Below, in pieces: positions 1-5,350 of a stretch of 5,753 bases of DNA. A program made the position numbers and the translations under genes. Each line of letters opens with the position of its first letter. The stretch's first letter is position 1. The notes beneath the pieces are model-generated. The model was given only the letters and a program-made list of their open reading frames with translations, was not told the origin of the DNA and did not search any database. This stretch comes from Hyphomicrobiales bacterium (GTDB taxonomy: Bacteria; Pseudomonadota; Alphaproteobacteria; Rhizobiales; Beijerinckiaceae), in contig JAGWKJ010000162.1 of the NCBI GenBank assembly GCA_028865375.1, positions 1-5,753 on the forward strand. The letters are read 5' to 3'.

Positions 1-1
1 C

Positions 2-826
2 GGCCTGTCGGCGAACGGTTATTACGTGCAGACCGACGCCGCCATCAATCCCGGCAATTCGGGCGGGGCGATGGTCGATCTCGACGGCAGGCTGGTGGGC
101 ATCAATTCGGCGATCTATTCCAAGTCCGGCGGCAGCATGGGCATCGGCTTCGCGATCCCCGTCGATCTCGTGAAAGCGGTGGTCGATGCCGCCCGCGCGG
201 GCAAGGCGGGCGTCGCGCGGCCGTGGCTCGGCGCCGGCGTGCAGGACGTGACGCCGCAGATCGCGGCCTCGCTGGGCGTCGACAGGCCGGCGGGCGCGCT
301 GGTCGCCTCGGTGCGCCCCGGCGGGCCGGCCGCGCGCGCGGGACTGAAGCCGGGCGATCTCGTCACCGCGGTCGACGGTCGGCCGATCGACGACGGCGCG
401 GCGCTCGGCTACGCGCTCGCCATCGGGCGGGTCGGGGCAACGGAGCGGCTCGACGTGCGCCGCGCCTCGGGGAACGCGACGCTGACCCTGCCGCTCGAAC
501 CCGCGCCCGAGACGCCGCCGCGCGACGCCACCGTGATTTCGGCGCCCTCGCCCTTCCAGGGCGCGACGGTGGAAAACCTTTCGCCTGCCGTGGCCGAAGA
601 CATGTCGGTCAACGTCCCCGACCGCGGCGTCGTGATTGCGTCGGTGGCGCCGGGTTCGGCGGCGGCGTCCGTGAACTTCCGGGTCGGCGACGTGATCGAG
701 CGGGTCAACGGCGCGTCGATCGGCTCGGTCGCCGACCTCCTGCGAGCGGCGGGTTCCAGCCCGTCCTATTGGCGCTTGCGCCTGAAGCGGGGCGGGAACA
801 CGATCACCACCATCTTCGGCGGATGA
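2..826 (+). CDS. DegP/HtrA-family periplasmic serine endoprotease, 3' part
   Basis: Partial gene: it runs in from the left edge (reading frame from base 2) and its last 274 residues are visible. The fragment opens in the C-terminal half of the trypsin-like domain with the [12 protein letters not shown] signature; the catalytic serine is residue 20 of the fragment, while the His and Asp lie outside the window. The oxyanion/activation region continues through VGINSAIYS and GIGFAIP. Two PDZ domains follow: PDZ1 at about residues 74-165 (from RPWLGAGV, with [13 protein letters not shown]) and PDZ2 at about 185-270 ([20 protein letters not shown]). This is the usual Do/DegP/DegQ order of protease-PDZ-PDZ, in a family that degrades or refolds damaged envelope proteins in the periplasm. 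The stop lies 21 nt before the sigma-factor ATG with no terminator between, so read-through into the sigma gene is possible. DegP, DegQ and DegS-like paralogues cannot be separated from the C-terminus alone, although two PDZ domains argue against DegS. Confidence 0.93.
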   Translation, partial: GLSANGYYVQTDAAINPGNSGGAMVDLDGRLVGINSAIYSKSGGSMGIGFAIPVDLVKAVVDAARAGKAGVARPWLGAGVQDVTPQIAASLGVDRPAGALVASVRPGGPAARAGLKPGDLVTAVDGRPIDDGAALGYALAIGRVGATERLDVRRASGNATLTLPLEPAPETPPRDATVISAPSPFQGATVENLSPAVAEDMSVNVPDRGVVIASVAPGSAAASVNFRVGDVIERVNGASIGSVADLLRAAGSSPSYWRLRLKRGGNTITTIFGG

Positions 827-847
827 GCGGCCGGGACGGCGGGCGCG

Positions 848-1420
848 ATGCACGAGGAGCCCCATTGGCGCGATTGGCTGCGCGCGGCGCAAGCGGGCGA
901 CCGCGTGCTGTACGGCCGGCTGCTCGCGGAGTTGCTGCCGCCGCTGCGGCGGGCCGCGCGAGGCCGCTGGCCCGGGATCGGCGCGGCGGACGTCGAGGAC
1001 ATCGTGCAGGAGACGCTGCTGGCCTTGCACCGCTCCCTGCGTCTCTACGACGGCGACCGGCCGGTTGCGCCGTTCGTGATCGGCATCATGGGCTTTCGCG
1101 GGGCCGACGGGGTGCGCGCGAGGGCCAAGACGTTCGCGCGCGAGCAGGAAATCGACGGCGCCCCCGAAACCTCCGGCGACGCCGATCCGAATGATTACGG
1201 GGCGGCCGGCGTCGACGTCGCCAAGATGAAGGCCGCCTTGGCGACGCTGCCCGACGGGCAGCGCAGGGCGCTGGAGACCACGAAGCTCGGCGAAATGCCC
1301 TTGACTGAGGCGTCCGCCGTGACGGGCATGACGGTCGCCGCATTGAAGGTCGCGACCCACCGCGGCATCAAGTCGCTGCGACGGGCGATGACGGGAAAGA
1401 ACGACGATGGACGCCGATGA
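848..1420 (+). CDS. sigF: ECF RNA polymerase sigma factor, SigF type (NrsF-partnered)
   Basis: A 190-residue ECF sigma factor that directs RNA polymerase to stress promoters. Sigma region 2 covers about residues 12-95 and contains the core-binding helix DVEDIVQETLLALHRS (residues 49-64). Region 4 covers about 125-180, with LPDGQRRALE and a helix-turn-helix (about 151-173) ending ALKVATHRGIKSLRR, typical of -35 recognition. An acidic linker (about 101-120) joins the two. The family assignment rests on this architecture plus the overlapping DUF1109 gene downstream, the arrangement of sigF-nrsF in Caulobacter. Oddity: the segment after region 2.2, where such factors usually have a tryptophan and an AIARYxLID-like stretch, reads PFVIGIMGFRGADGVRAR (residues 75-92), so region 2.3/2.4 looks divergent. 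No strong Shine-Dalgarno is seen before ATG 848, and no GTAACC box occurs upstream in the window, so direct autoregulation from a nearby promoter is not supported. The symbol is by analogy with Caulobacter. Confidence 0.88.
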   Translation: MHEEPHWRDWLRAAQAGDRVLYGRLLAELLPPLRRAARGRWPGIGAADVEDIVQETLLALHRSLRLYDGDRPVAPFVIGIMGFRGADGVRARAKTFAREQEIDGAPETSGDADPNDYGAAGVDVAKMKAALATLPDGQRRALETTKLGEMPLTEASAVTGMTVAALKVATHRGIKSLRRAMTGKNDDGRR

Positions 1421-2081
1421 CCTGAGCGCCGACGGCTTGGTCCGCCGCCTCGCCGCCGACCTGCGGCCGGCCCCGGCGCGTCTCGCGCCGGGCCGTCGCC
1501 TGGCGATCTGGGTCGCGGTGGCGCTCGTCGCCGGCGCGGCGGTGATAGCGCTCGAAGGTCCGCGACCGGACCTCGCCGCGCGGCTGGCGCAACCGCGCTT
1601 CCTCGCCGAACAACTCGCGGCGGTCGCCGCCGCGCTGGGCGCGACCTATGCCGCCTTCTGCGCGGGGCGGCCCGACGAACCAGCGTGGCGGCTCTGGGCG
1701 GCGCTCGCGCCTTCCGCGCTCTGGTTGGCGCTGCTGGGCGCGCCGTGCATCGACATCGCGTTCCGTCTCGGAAGGTCCGGCCTCGAGTTTTCGGGAGACG
1801 TCGCTTGCCTGCCGGCGATCGCGGTCGCCGGCGCCGCGCCGGCCGCCTTCGCTTGGGCCGAGGTCGCGCGATCGTCGGAGTTCCGCCCGCGCTTCGTCGC
1901 GTTCGCCGCGACGCTCGGCGCCGCGGCCTGGGGCGCCGTCGTGTTGCGCGCGTTCCATGCCAAGGACGCGGCGCTCATGGTGCTGGTCTGGCAGGCCGGT
2001 TCGGTCGCGCTGCTCGCCGCGCTGGGCGCGGCGGCGGGCGCCCTCGCCGCGCGCGCGCGAAAGTTCGTGGCGCACGCGTAA
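1407..2081 (+). CDS. nrsF: NrsF family (DUF1109) membrane anti-sigma factor
   Basis: A 224-residue integral membrane protein. The short cytoplasmic N-terminus (DADDLSADGLVRRLAADLRP) matches the start of DUF1109 anti-sigma factors, and about six hydrophobic helices follow near residues 31-49, 66-85, 94-112, 131-151, 162-181 and 189-213. The family holds its ECF sigma factor at the membrane and releases it under heavy-metal stress; in Caulobacter, NrsF cysteines 131 and 181 are needed for proper repression. This protein has cysteines at 85, 114 and 134. Cys134 fits the first sensing position, but the second position (FHAKD, residues 183-187) has alanine 185 where relatives typically have His-Cys. 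The gene overlaps the sigma gene by 14 nt, which implies translational coupling and matched stoichiometry. Its TAA stop is part of the -35 hexamer of the next promoter. The family call is firm; the missing cysteine is inferred from remembered family patterns. Confidence 0.87.
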   Translation: MDADDLSADGLVRRLAADLRPAPARLAPGRRLAIWVAVALVAGAAVIALEGPRPDLAARLAQPRFLAEQLAAVAAALGATYAAFCAGRPDEPAWRLWAALAPSALWLALLGAPCIDIAFRLGRSGLEFSGDVACLPAIAVAGAAPAAFAWAEVARSSEFRPRFVAFAATLGAAAWGAVVLRAFHAKDAALMVLVWQAGSVALLAALGAAAGALAARARKFVAHA

Positions 2082-2103
2082 CCGCGGACGCGTCCACGAC
2101 GAA
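2078..2103 (+). promoter_or_regulatory. Sigma-F-type promoter of the bufferin operon
   Basis: GTAACC (2078-2083) is followed by exactly 16 bases and then CGAA (2100-2103). This equals the Caulobacter sigma-F promoter consensus GTAACC-N16-CGAA as I remember it from the literature. It is the only GTAACC on the plus strand of the window, and it lies 45 bases before the bufA start codon, beside the gene for the cognate sigma factor. The expected transcription start is near 2110, giving a leader of about 38 nt. The -35 element contains the nrsF stop codon TAA (2079-2081). Confidence 0.85.
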
Positions 2104-2113
2104 TGATCCTCGA

Positions 2114-2131
2114 CGGCCCGCTTCCGGGCCG
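2114..2131 (+). other. Stem-loop in the bufA leader RNA
   Basis: A perfect 7-bp inverted repeat, CGGCCCG (2114-2120) and CGGGCCG (2125-2131), closes the 4-nt loop CTTC. All base pairs are G-C. It lies between the sigma-F-type -10 element and the bufA ribosome binding site, with only 4 bases between stem and TGGAGG. No T-run follows, so it is not an intrinsic terminator. If transcription starts near 2110, this hairpin sits at the extreme 5' end of the buf mRNA, where it may protect the message or tune translation. The pairing is seen directly; the role is inferred. Confidence 0.55.
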
Positions 2132-2135
2132 CCGA

Positions 2136-2141
2136 TGGAGG
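2136..2141 (+). promoter_or_regulatory. Shine-Dalgarno site of bufA
   Basis: TGGAGG lies 6 nt before ATG 2148 and is the best ribosome binding site in the window. It decides the start of bufA: the in-frame ATG at 2103 has no such site, overlaps the -10 element, would precede the predicted transcription start, and would place 15 unsuitable residues before the signal peptide. A strong site here also fits a precursor peptide made in excess over its modifying enzymes. Confidence 0.8.
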
Positions 2142-2147
2142 CTTCCA

Positions 2148-2444
2148 ATGAACCGCAGGACCCTCGGAACGGTCGCGCTCGGCGCGGCCGCGTTGATCGC
2201 CGGCGCCGCCAGCGCGGCGACGATGATGTCGCCCGCGCAAGTGCAGGCGGGCAACAAGGCGCGCATGATGGCCCAGCATCTCGAGAAGTGCTACGGCATC
2301 AACGCGATCGGCAAGAACGACTGCGCCGCCGGCGCGCATTCCTGCGCGGGCCAGGCGACCAAGGCGCGCGACGGCCAGTCCTTCGTGCTGATCCCCGCCG
2401 GCGACTGCGCCAAGATCGAAGGCGGCAAGACCACGGCTTCGTGA
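2148..2444 (+). CDS. bufA: Bufferin precursor peptide BufA (DUF2282)
   Basis: A 98-residue secreted peptide of the DUF2282 family, precursor of the bufferins. These ribosomally made, cysteine-modified peptides bind copper and related metals in the periplasm. Residues 1-23 form a Sec-type signal peptide: NRR at the start, a hydrophobic Ala/Leu/Val core, and a cleavage site after ASA at residue 23. The mature part has four cysteines at 48, 59, 66 and 87, within the characteristic stretches EKCYGI, GKNDCAAGAHSCAGQATKA and FVLIPAGDCAKI. In studied bufferins some cysteines become thiooxazoles and the others are thought to form a disulfide; the sequence cannot show which ones here. It is first in an operon with its modifying enzymes and directly downstream of a sigma-F-type promoter, so induction by metal stress is likely. 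The next gene starts within a few bases of the stop. Confidence 0.92.
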   Translation: MNRRTLGTVALGAAALIAGAASAATMMSPAQVQAGNKARMMAQHLEKCYGINAIGKNDCAAGAHSCAGQATKARDGQSFVLIPAGDCAKIEGGKTTAS

Positions 2445-2449
2445 CCGCG

Positions 2450-3334
2450 ATGCGCGCGACCATCCCCCAGGCGCGCGCAGACCGCAGACCGGCGTCGGCG
2501 AAAGCCGGCGTCGGCCTGCGCTTTCCGCACCACCGCGCGTTCTTGGAAGTGAGGCCGGCGGCCGGCTGGCTCGAGTTCCACAGCGAGAACTACCTCGAAG
2601 GCGAGGCGCTGGAGACGCTCGAGGATCTCGCGCTCGACTACCCGGTTTCCATGCACGGCGTCGGGCTGTCGCTTGGCCGTCCCGACGGGATCGACGAGGC
2701 GCATCTGGCGCGCCTCGTCGCGCTGGAGCGCCGATTGAAGCCGTTCCTGTGTTCGGAACACTTGGCGTGGGGCGCGGTGGACCACGCGTTCCTAGCCGAC
2801 CTGCTGCCGTTCCCGCTGACGCGCGAGACGCTGGCCGACGTCGCGCGCAACGTGGACCGCGCGCAACAGGCGTTCGGCCGCCGCTTGCTGGTCGAGAACC
2901 CGGCTACCTACGTGCAGTTCGAGATCTCCGAGCTTCCGGAGGCGGACTACCTCGGCGAGCTGGTCCGCCGGACCGGCTGCGGCCTGATCTGCGACGTCAA
3001 CAACGTCTTCGTTTCGGCGACCAACCACGGAGGCGACGCGGAAGCCTATCTGCGCGCGCTGCCCGCCGACGCCATCGGCGAATATCACCTCGGCGGCCAC
3101 GAAGTCGCCGACGACGGCGAAAGCCCGCTCCTGGTCGACACTCACGACCGGCCGGTCGCCGCGCCGGTCTGGGACCTCTACGACCTCGCGCTGCGGACCG
3201 TCGGCCCGCGCCCGACCCTGGTCGAGCGCGACGCCGCGATCCCGCCGCTCGAGGAATTGCTGGCCGAAGCCGTGCGCGCGCAGGTCCGCCTCGACGCCGT
3301 CTCGGCGGCCGGTCCGCATGTCCGCGTCGCTTGA
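2450..3334 (+). CDS. bufB: BufB, DUF692 multinuclear iron enzyme modifying BufA
   Basis: A 294-residue DUF692 protein, the family of MbnB, TglH and ChrH, which fold as TIM barrels with two or three iron ions and modify peptide cysteines. Metal-site motifs appear in family order: GVGLRFPHH (20-28), FHSENYL (43-49), SMHGVGLSLG (67-76), CSEHLAW (101-107), LLVENPATYVQF (146-157), CDVNNVFVSATNHG (181-194), EYHLGGHE (211-218), DTHDRPV (230-236) and PTLVERD (255-261). The last usually reads LIEWD, so Arg260 replacing Trp is a small deviation; every expected His, Glu, Asn and Asp appears to be present. ATG 2450 lies 5 nt after the bufA stop. A GTG at 2441 in the same frame overlaps that stop (GTGA) and would add three residues, so either start is possible, and no clear Shine-Dalgarno is seen. 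Its likely role is oxidation of BufA cysteines to heterocycles in the cytoplasm together with BufC. Confidence 0.92.
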   Translation: MRATIPQARADRRPASAKAGVGLRFPHHRAFLEVRPAAGWLEFHSENYLEGEALETLEDLALDYPVSMHGVGLSLGRPDGIDEAHLARLVALERRLKPFLCSEHLAWGAVDHAFLADLLPFPLTRETLADVARNVDRAQQAFGRRLLVENPATYVQFEISELPEADYLGELVRRTGCGLICDVNNVFVSATNHGGDAEAYLRALPADAIGEYHLGGHEVADDGESPLLVDTHDRPVAAPVWDLYDLALRTVGPRPTLVERDAAIPPLEELLAEAVRAQVRLDAVSAAGPHVRVA

Positions 3335-4100
3335 CCACGCGCGCGCGATGCGCGCCGCCTTGCTCGTCGATGGCGCGCCCGACTTGGCGGGCCTGCGCAT
3401 AGCGGGCGCTCCCGCGCGCGCCGCGCGCCGGTTCGAGGTCTATCGCGAAAACGTGCGCCGCAACTTGGTGGGCGCGCTGGCGCTGTCGTTCCCCGCGGTC
3501 GGGCGGCTCGTCGGCGCCGATTTCTTCGACGCCGCGGCGACGGTCTTCCTGCGCGCGTCGCCGCCCGACGATCCGGACCTGTACCGCTTCGGCGTCGGGT
3601 TCGCCGCCTTTCTCGAGGGCTTTCCGCCCGCGGCGTCGCTGCCGTGGCTGGGCGACGTCGCGCGGGTCGAATGGGCGGTCGGCGCGTCGCTGCGCGCGCG
3701 ACGCGCGCCGGCGTTGACGGCCCGCGGCCTCGCCGCGCTCGCCGCCGCGGCGGATGCGCGGCTCGTCGTCCATCCTTCGCTCGGGCTGGTCCGCCTCGCC
3801 CACGACGCGCATCGCGTCTGGTCGGCGACCATGATCGTCGACGAGGAGACGCGCGCGGCCGCGCTCGCGGCGCTTTCGCCGCGCGCGGGGCGCTTTCGCC
3901 TGGCCGTCGCGCGCGCGGACGACGGCGTCGCCATCATCGAGCTCGACGGGGCGGAGGACGCGTTCCTGGCGGCGCTGGTCGCCGGCGCGGATTTCGAAAC
4001 CGCGCTGGAGCGCGCGCCCGGGCTCGACGCGACCGCGGCGATCGCCCGCTTCCTCGACGAGGCGCTGTTTGCGGAACCATCGGAAGGAAATCGGACATGA
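3318..4100 (+). CDS. bufC: BufC, DUF2063 partner protein of BufB
   Basis: A 260-residue protein of the HvfC/BufC (DUF2063) family. The N-terminal helical domain (about residues 5-125) carries the diagnostic run RRFEVYRENVRRNLVGALAL (38-57), then SFPAVGRLVGADFFDAAATV (57-76), FGVGFAAFLEGFPPAASLPW (91-110) and LGDVARVEWAV (111-121). The domain was once labelled putative DNA-binding, but in characterised systems this protein partners the DUF692 enzyme and recruits the precursor peptide. The C-terminal half (about 145-255) is a less conserved alpha/beta domain. ATG 3318 lies inside the end of bufB (17-nt overlap) without a visible Shine-Dalgarno, so translational coupling is likely. A second in-frame ATG at 3348 would shorten the protein by 10 residues. 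The gene ends in an ATGA overlap with the next gene. Confidence 0.9.
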   Translation: MSASLDHARAMRAALLVDGAPDLAGLRIAGAPARAARRFEVYRENVRRNLVGALALSFPAVGRLVGADFFDAAATVFLRASPPDDPDLYRFGVGFAAFLEGFPPAASLPWLGDVARVEWAVGASLRARRAPALTARGLAALAAAADARLVVHPSLGLVRLAHDAHRVWSATMIVDEETRAAALAALSPRAGRFRLAVARADDGVAIIELDGAEDAFLAALVAGADFETALERAPGLDATAAIARFLDEALFAEPSEGNRT

Positions 4101-4573
4101 CAGCCAACGCAGACGCGCGCCGCGGCGCGCTCGCCATTCCCATCGCCGCCTGCGACCGGGCGATCGCCGCGATGGAACTGATCCCCTTCTGGTTCCTCGC
4201 GCTCGTTTGCCGGATCGGGCTCGCGCAGGTGTTCTGGAGTTCCGCCCAGGCGCATCTGGCCAATTGGGACGCGACCTTGACCCTGTTCGCGGAGGAATAT
4301 CGGGTGCCGCTGCTGCCGCCCGAGTTCGCCGCCAACCTCGCCGTTCTGGTCGAACAGGTCGCGCCGCCGCTGCTGGTGCTCGGGCTTGCGACGCGAATGA
4401 CCGCGACGGGGCTGCTCGGCATGACGGCGGTGATCGAGGTATTCGTCTACCCGCAAGCGTGGCCGACCCACATCCAGTGGTTCGCGATGATCCTCGTGCT
4501 GCTGCGCGGCGGACCGGGGCTGGTCTCGCTGGACGCGGCGATCAGGCGCTTTTTCGCGCCGCGCCGCGCATGA
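4097..4573 (+). CDS. bufD: BufD, DoxX-family membrane protein
   Basis: A 158-residue inner-membrane protein with four hydrophobic helices, near residues 28-48, 78-97, 101-119 and 123-142, the DoxX topology. Recognisable family stretches are LVCRIGLAQVFWSSAQAHL (36-54), PLLPPEFAANLAVLVEQVAP (71-90) and PTHIQWFAMILVLL (123-136). DoxX proteins are common as the last gene of bufferin (buf/gig) operons; their role is uncertain, with redox or membrane support of modification or export suggested. The start is well supported: AAGGA at 4084-4088 lies 8 nt before ATG 4097, and the ATGA overlap couples it to bufC. The stop codon abuts the A-run of the terminator, so this is the end of the operon. Confidence 0.88.
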   Translation: MTANADARRGALAIPIAACDRAIAAMELIPFWFLALVCRIGLAQVFWSSAQAHLANWDATLTLFAEEYRVPLLPPEFAANLAVLVEQVAPPLLVLGLATRMTATGLLGMTAVIEVFVYPQAWPTHIQWFAMILVLLRGGPGLVSLDAAIRRFFAPRRA

Positions 4574-4620
4574 AAAAAGGCCCGTCCACGCCGCCCCTTG
4601 GCGCGAACGGGCCTCGATTT
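4573..4620. terminator. Hairpin terminator shared by bufD and parA
   Basis: A perfect 8-bp stem, AGGCCCGT (4578-4585) with ACGGGCCT (4607-4614), encloses 21 nt that hold a second small stem, CGCC (4589-4592) with GGCG (4600-4603). On the minus strand the stem is followed by six T residues (4578-4573), a good rho-independent terminator for parA. On the plus strand the trailing sequence CGATTT is a weak T-tract, so termination of the buf operon there is probably less efficient. The A-run overlaps the bufD stop codon. Confidence 0.8.
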
Positions 4621-4654
4621 CGCGGCGACCCTGTAGGTCCGCCGGATGCGTCCT

Positions 4655-5305
4655 TCAAGCGGCCTTGCGGGCGGCCGGCTTGGCGCGGGCGAGACGCCGG
4701 CGCAGCGAGGCCCACAACGCGCGGATTTCGCTGGCGGCGGCGCCGCCGGCGTTGATCTCGGTGGCGCCGAGGCCGTTGCGCGTGGCATCCTGGAAGTCGA
4801 CGCGCGACAGCACGAGCGGCGTCACCAGACCGCCCATCGCCTCCAGCGCCTTGGCGCCGTCCTCGATGCGCGCGGATTGCTGCGCCGGCGGGCACTGGTT
4901 GAGCAGGAAGACGAATTCCTTCCGGTGCTCCTTGAGCGCCTTGCACACGGCCGCGCTGGCCCAGATGTCGAACGCGGTCGGCCGTGCGGGCACGACGCAG
5001 AGGTCGGACGCCTTGATCGCGTGGGCGACGGTCACGAGGTCGGCGCCGGGCGTGTCGACGATGGCGAGCGTGTAGCCCTTCTTGGCGAGCGCCTTCAGCG
5101 CGTCGCCGAGCTTGGCGCCGGTGGCGGCTTCGACGTGGACGTCGTCGGCGCCGCGCGTCTTGGCCCAGCCCATCAGCGACTTCTGCGGATCGGTGTCGAC
5201 GACGGCGACCTTCTCGCCCGCTTCCATGGCGGCGACCGCCAGCGACGAGGCGATCGTGCTTTTTCCGGAGCCGCCCTTCTGTGTTACGAAAGCCAGTGTG
5301 CGCAT
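4655..5305 (-). CDS. ParA/MinD-family ATPase, orphan
   Basis: A 216-residue ParA-type P-loop ATPase. It has the deviant Walker A motif KGGSGKST (residues 10-17, signature Lys10 and P-loop Lys15), VVDTDPQKS (35-43), the Walker B-like AIVDTPG (81-87) and VVPARPTAFDIWA (104-116). It ends in a basic Ala/Lys/Arg tail (RRRLARAKPAARKAA). ParA ATPases dimerise on ATP binding and position DNA, plasmids or protein clusters. No parB-like gene lies in the window: the gene converges on bufD, and rarA lies divergently behind it, so the cargo is unknown. ATG 5305 is chosen because the protein then begins right at the first strand (MRTLAFVTQKGG) and AAGG lies 9 nt upstream at 5318-5315. A longer open frame continues upstream to 5746 but overlaps rarA and has no family resemblance. 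It has its own good terminator, so it is probably monocistronic. Confidence 0.88.
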   Translation of the reverse strand: MRTLAFVTQKGGSGKSTIASSLAVAAMEAGEKVAVVDTDPQKSLMGWAKTRGADDVHVEAATGAKLGDALKALAKKGYTLAIVDTPGADLVTVAHAIKASDLCVVPARPTAFDIWASAAVCKALKEHRKEFVFLLNQCPPAQQSARIEDGAKALEAMGGLVTPLVLSRVDFQDATRNGLGATEINAGGAAASEIRALWASLRRRLARAKPAARKAA

Positions 5306-5327
5306 CTCTTCTCGCCTTGGTTGGGGC

Positions 5328-5350
5328 CGGCGAATCGCCGCCGACGGCGG
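5328..5350. promoter_or_regulatory. Two overlapping dyads in the parA leader
   Basis: CGGCGA-A-TCGCCG (5328-5340) and CCGCCG-A-CGGCGG (5338-5350) are each perfect 6-bp inverted repeats with one central base. They share bases 5338-5340. Both lie between the parA start codon and the larger palindrome further upstream. They could be operator half-sites or mutually exclusive RNA hairpins in the parA leader. The symmetry is seen; function is inferred, and short GC-only repeats are common in DNA of this composition. Confidence 0.4.

Noticed and set aside
223..1194. Long plus-strand open frame of 323 codons across degP and sigF
   Set aside because: It is a shadow frame rich in Arg, Gly and Ala with no motifs, and it overlaps two well-supported genes.
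2103..2147. Upstream in-frame ATG for bufA
   Set aside because: It overlaps the -10 element, lacks a ribosome site and would spoil the signal peptide; ATG 2148 has TGGAGG at 6 nt.
1368..2339. Minus-strand open frame of 323 codons opposite nrsF and bufA
   Set aside because: Arg/Glu/Gly-rich antisense shadow of GC-rich genes with no recognisable domain; the plus strand carries real families here.
1685..2449. N-terminal extension of the bufB frame through nrsF and bufA
   Set aside because: The extension is low-complexity and overlaps nrsF and bufA; DUF692 homology begins just after 2450 and the length from there fits the family.
2489..2515. 11-bp direct repeat CCGGCGTCGGC at 16-bp spacing
   Set aside because: It lies in the variable N-terminus of bufB and is made of common GC-rich codons; two copies alone give no support for a functional repeat.
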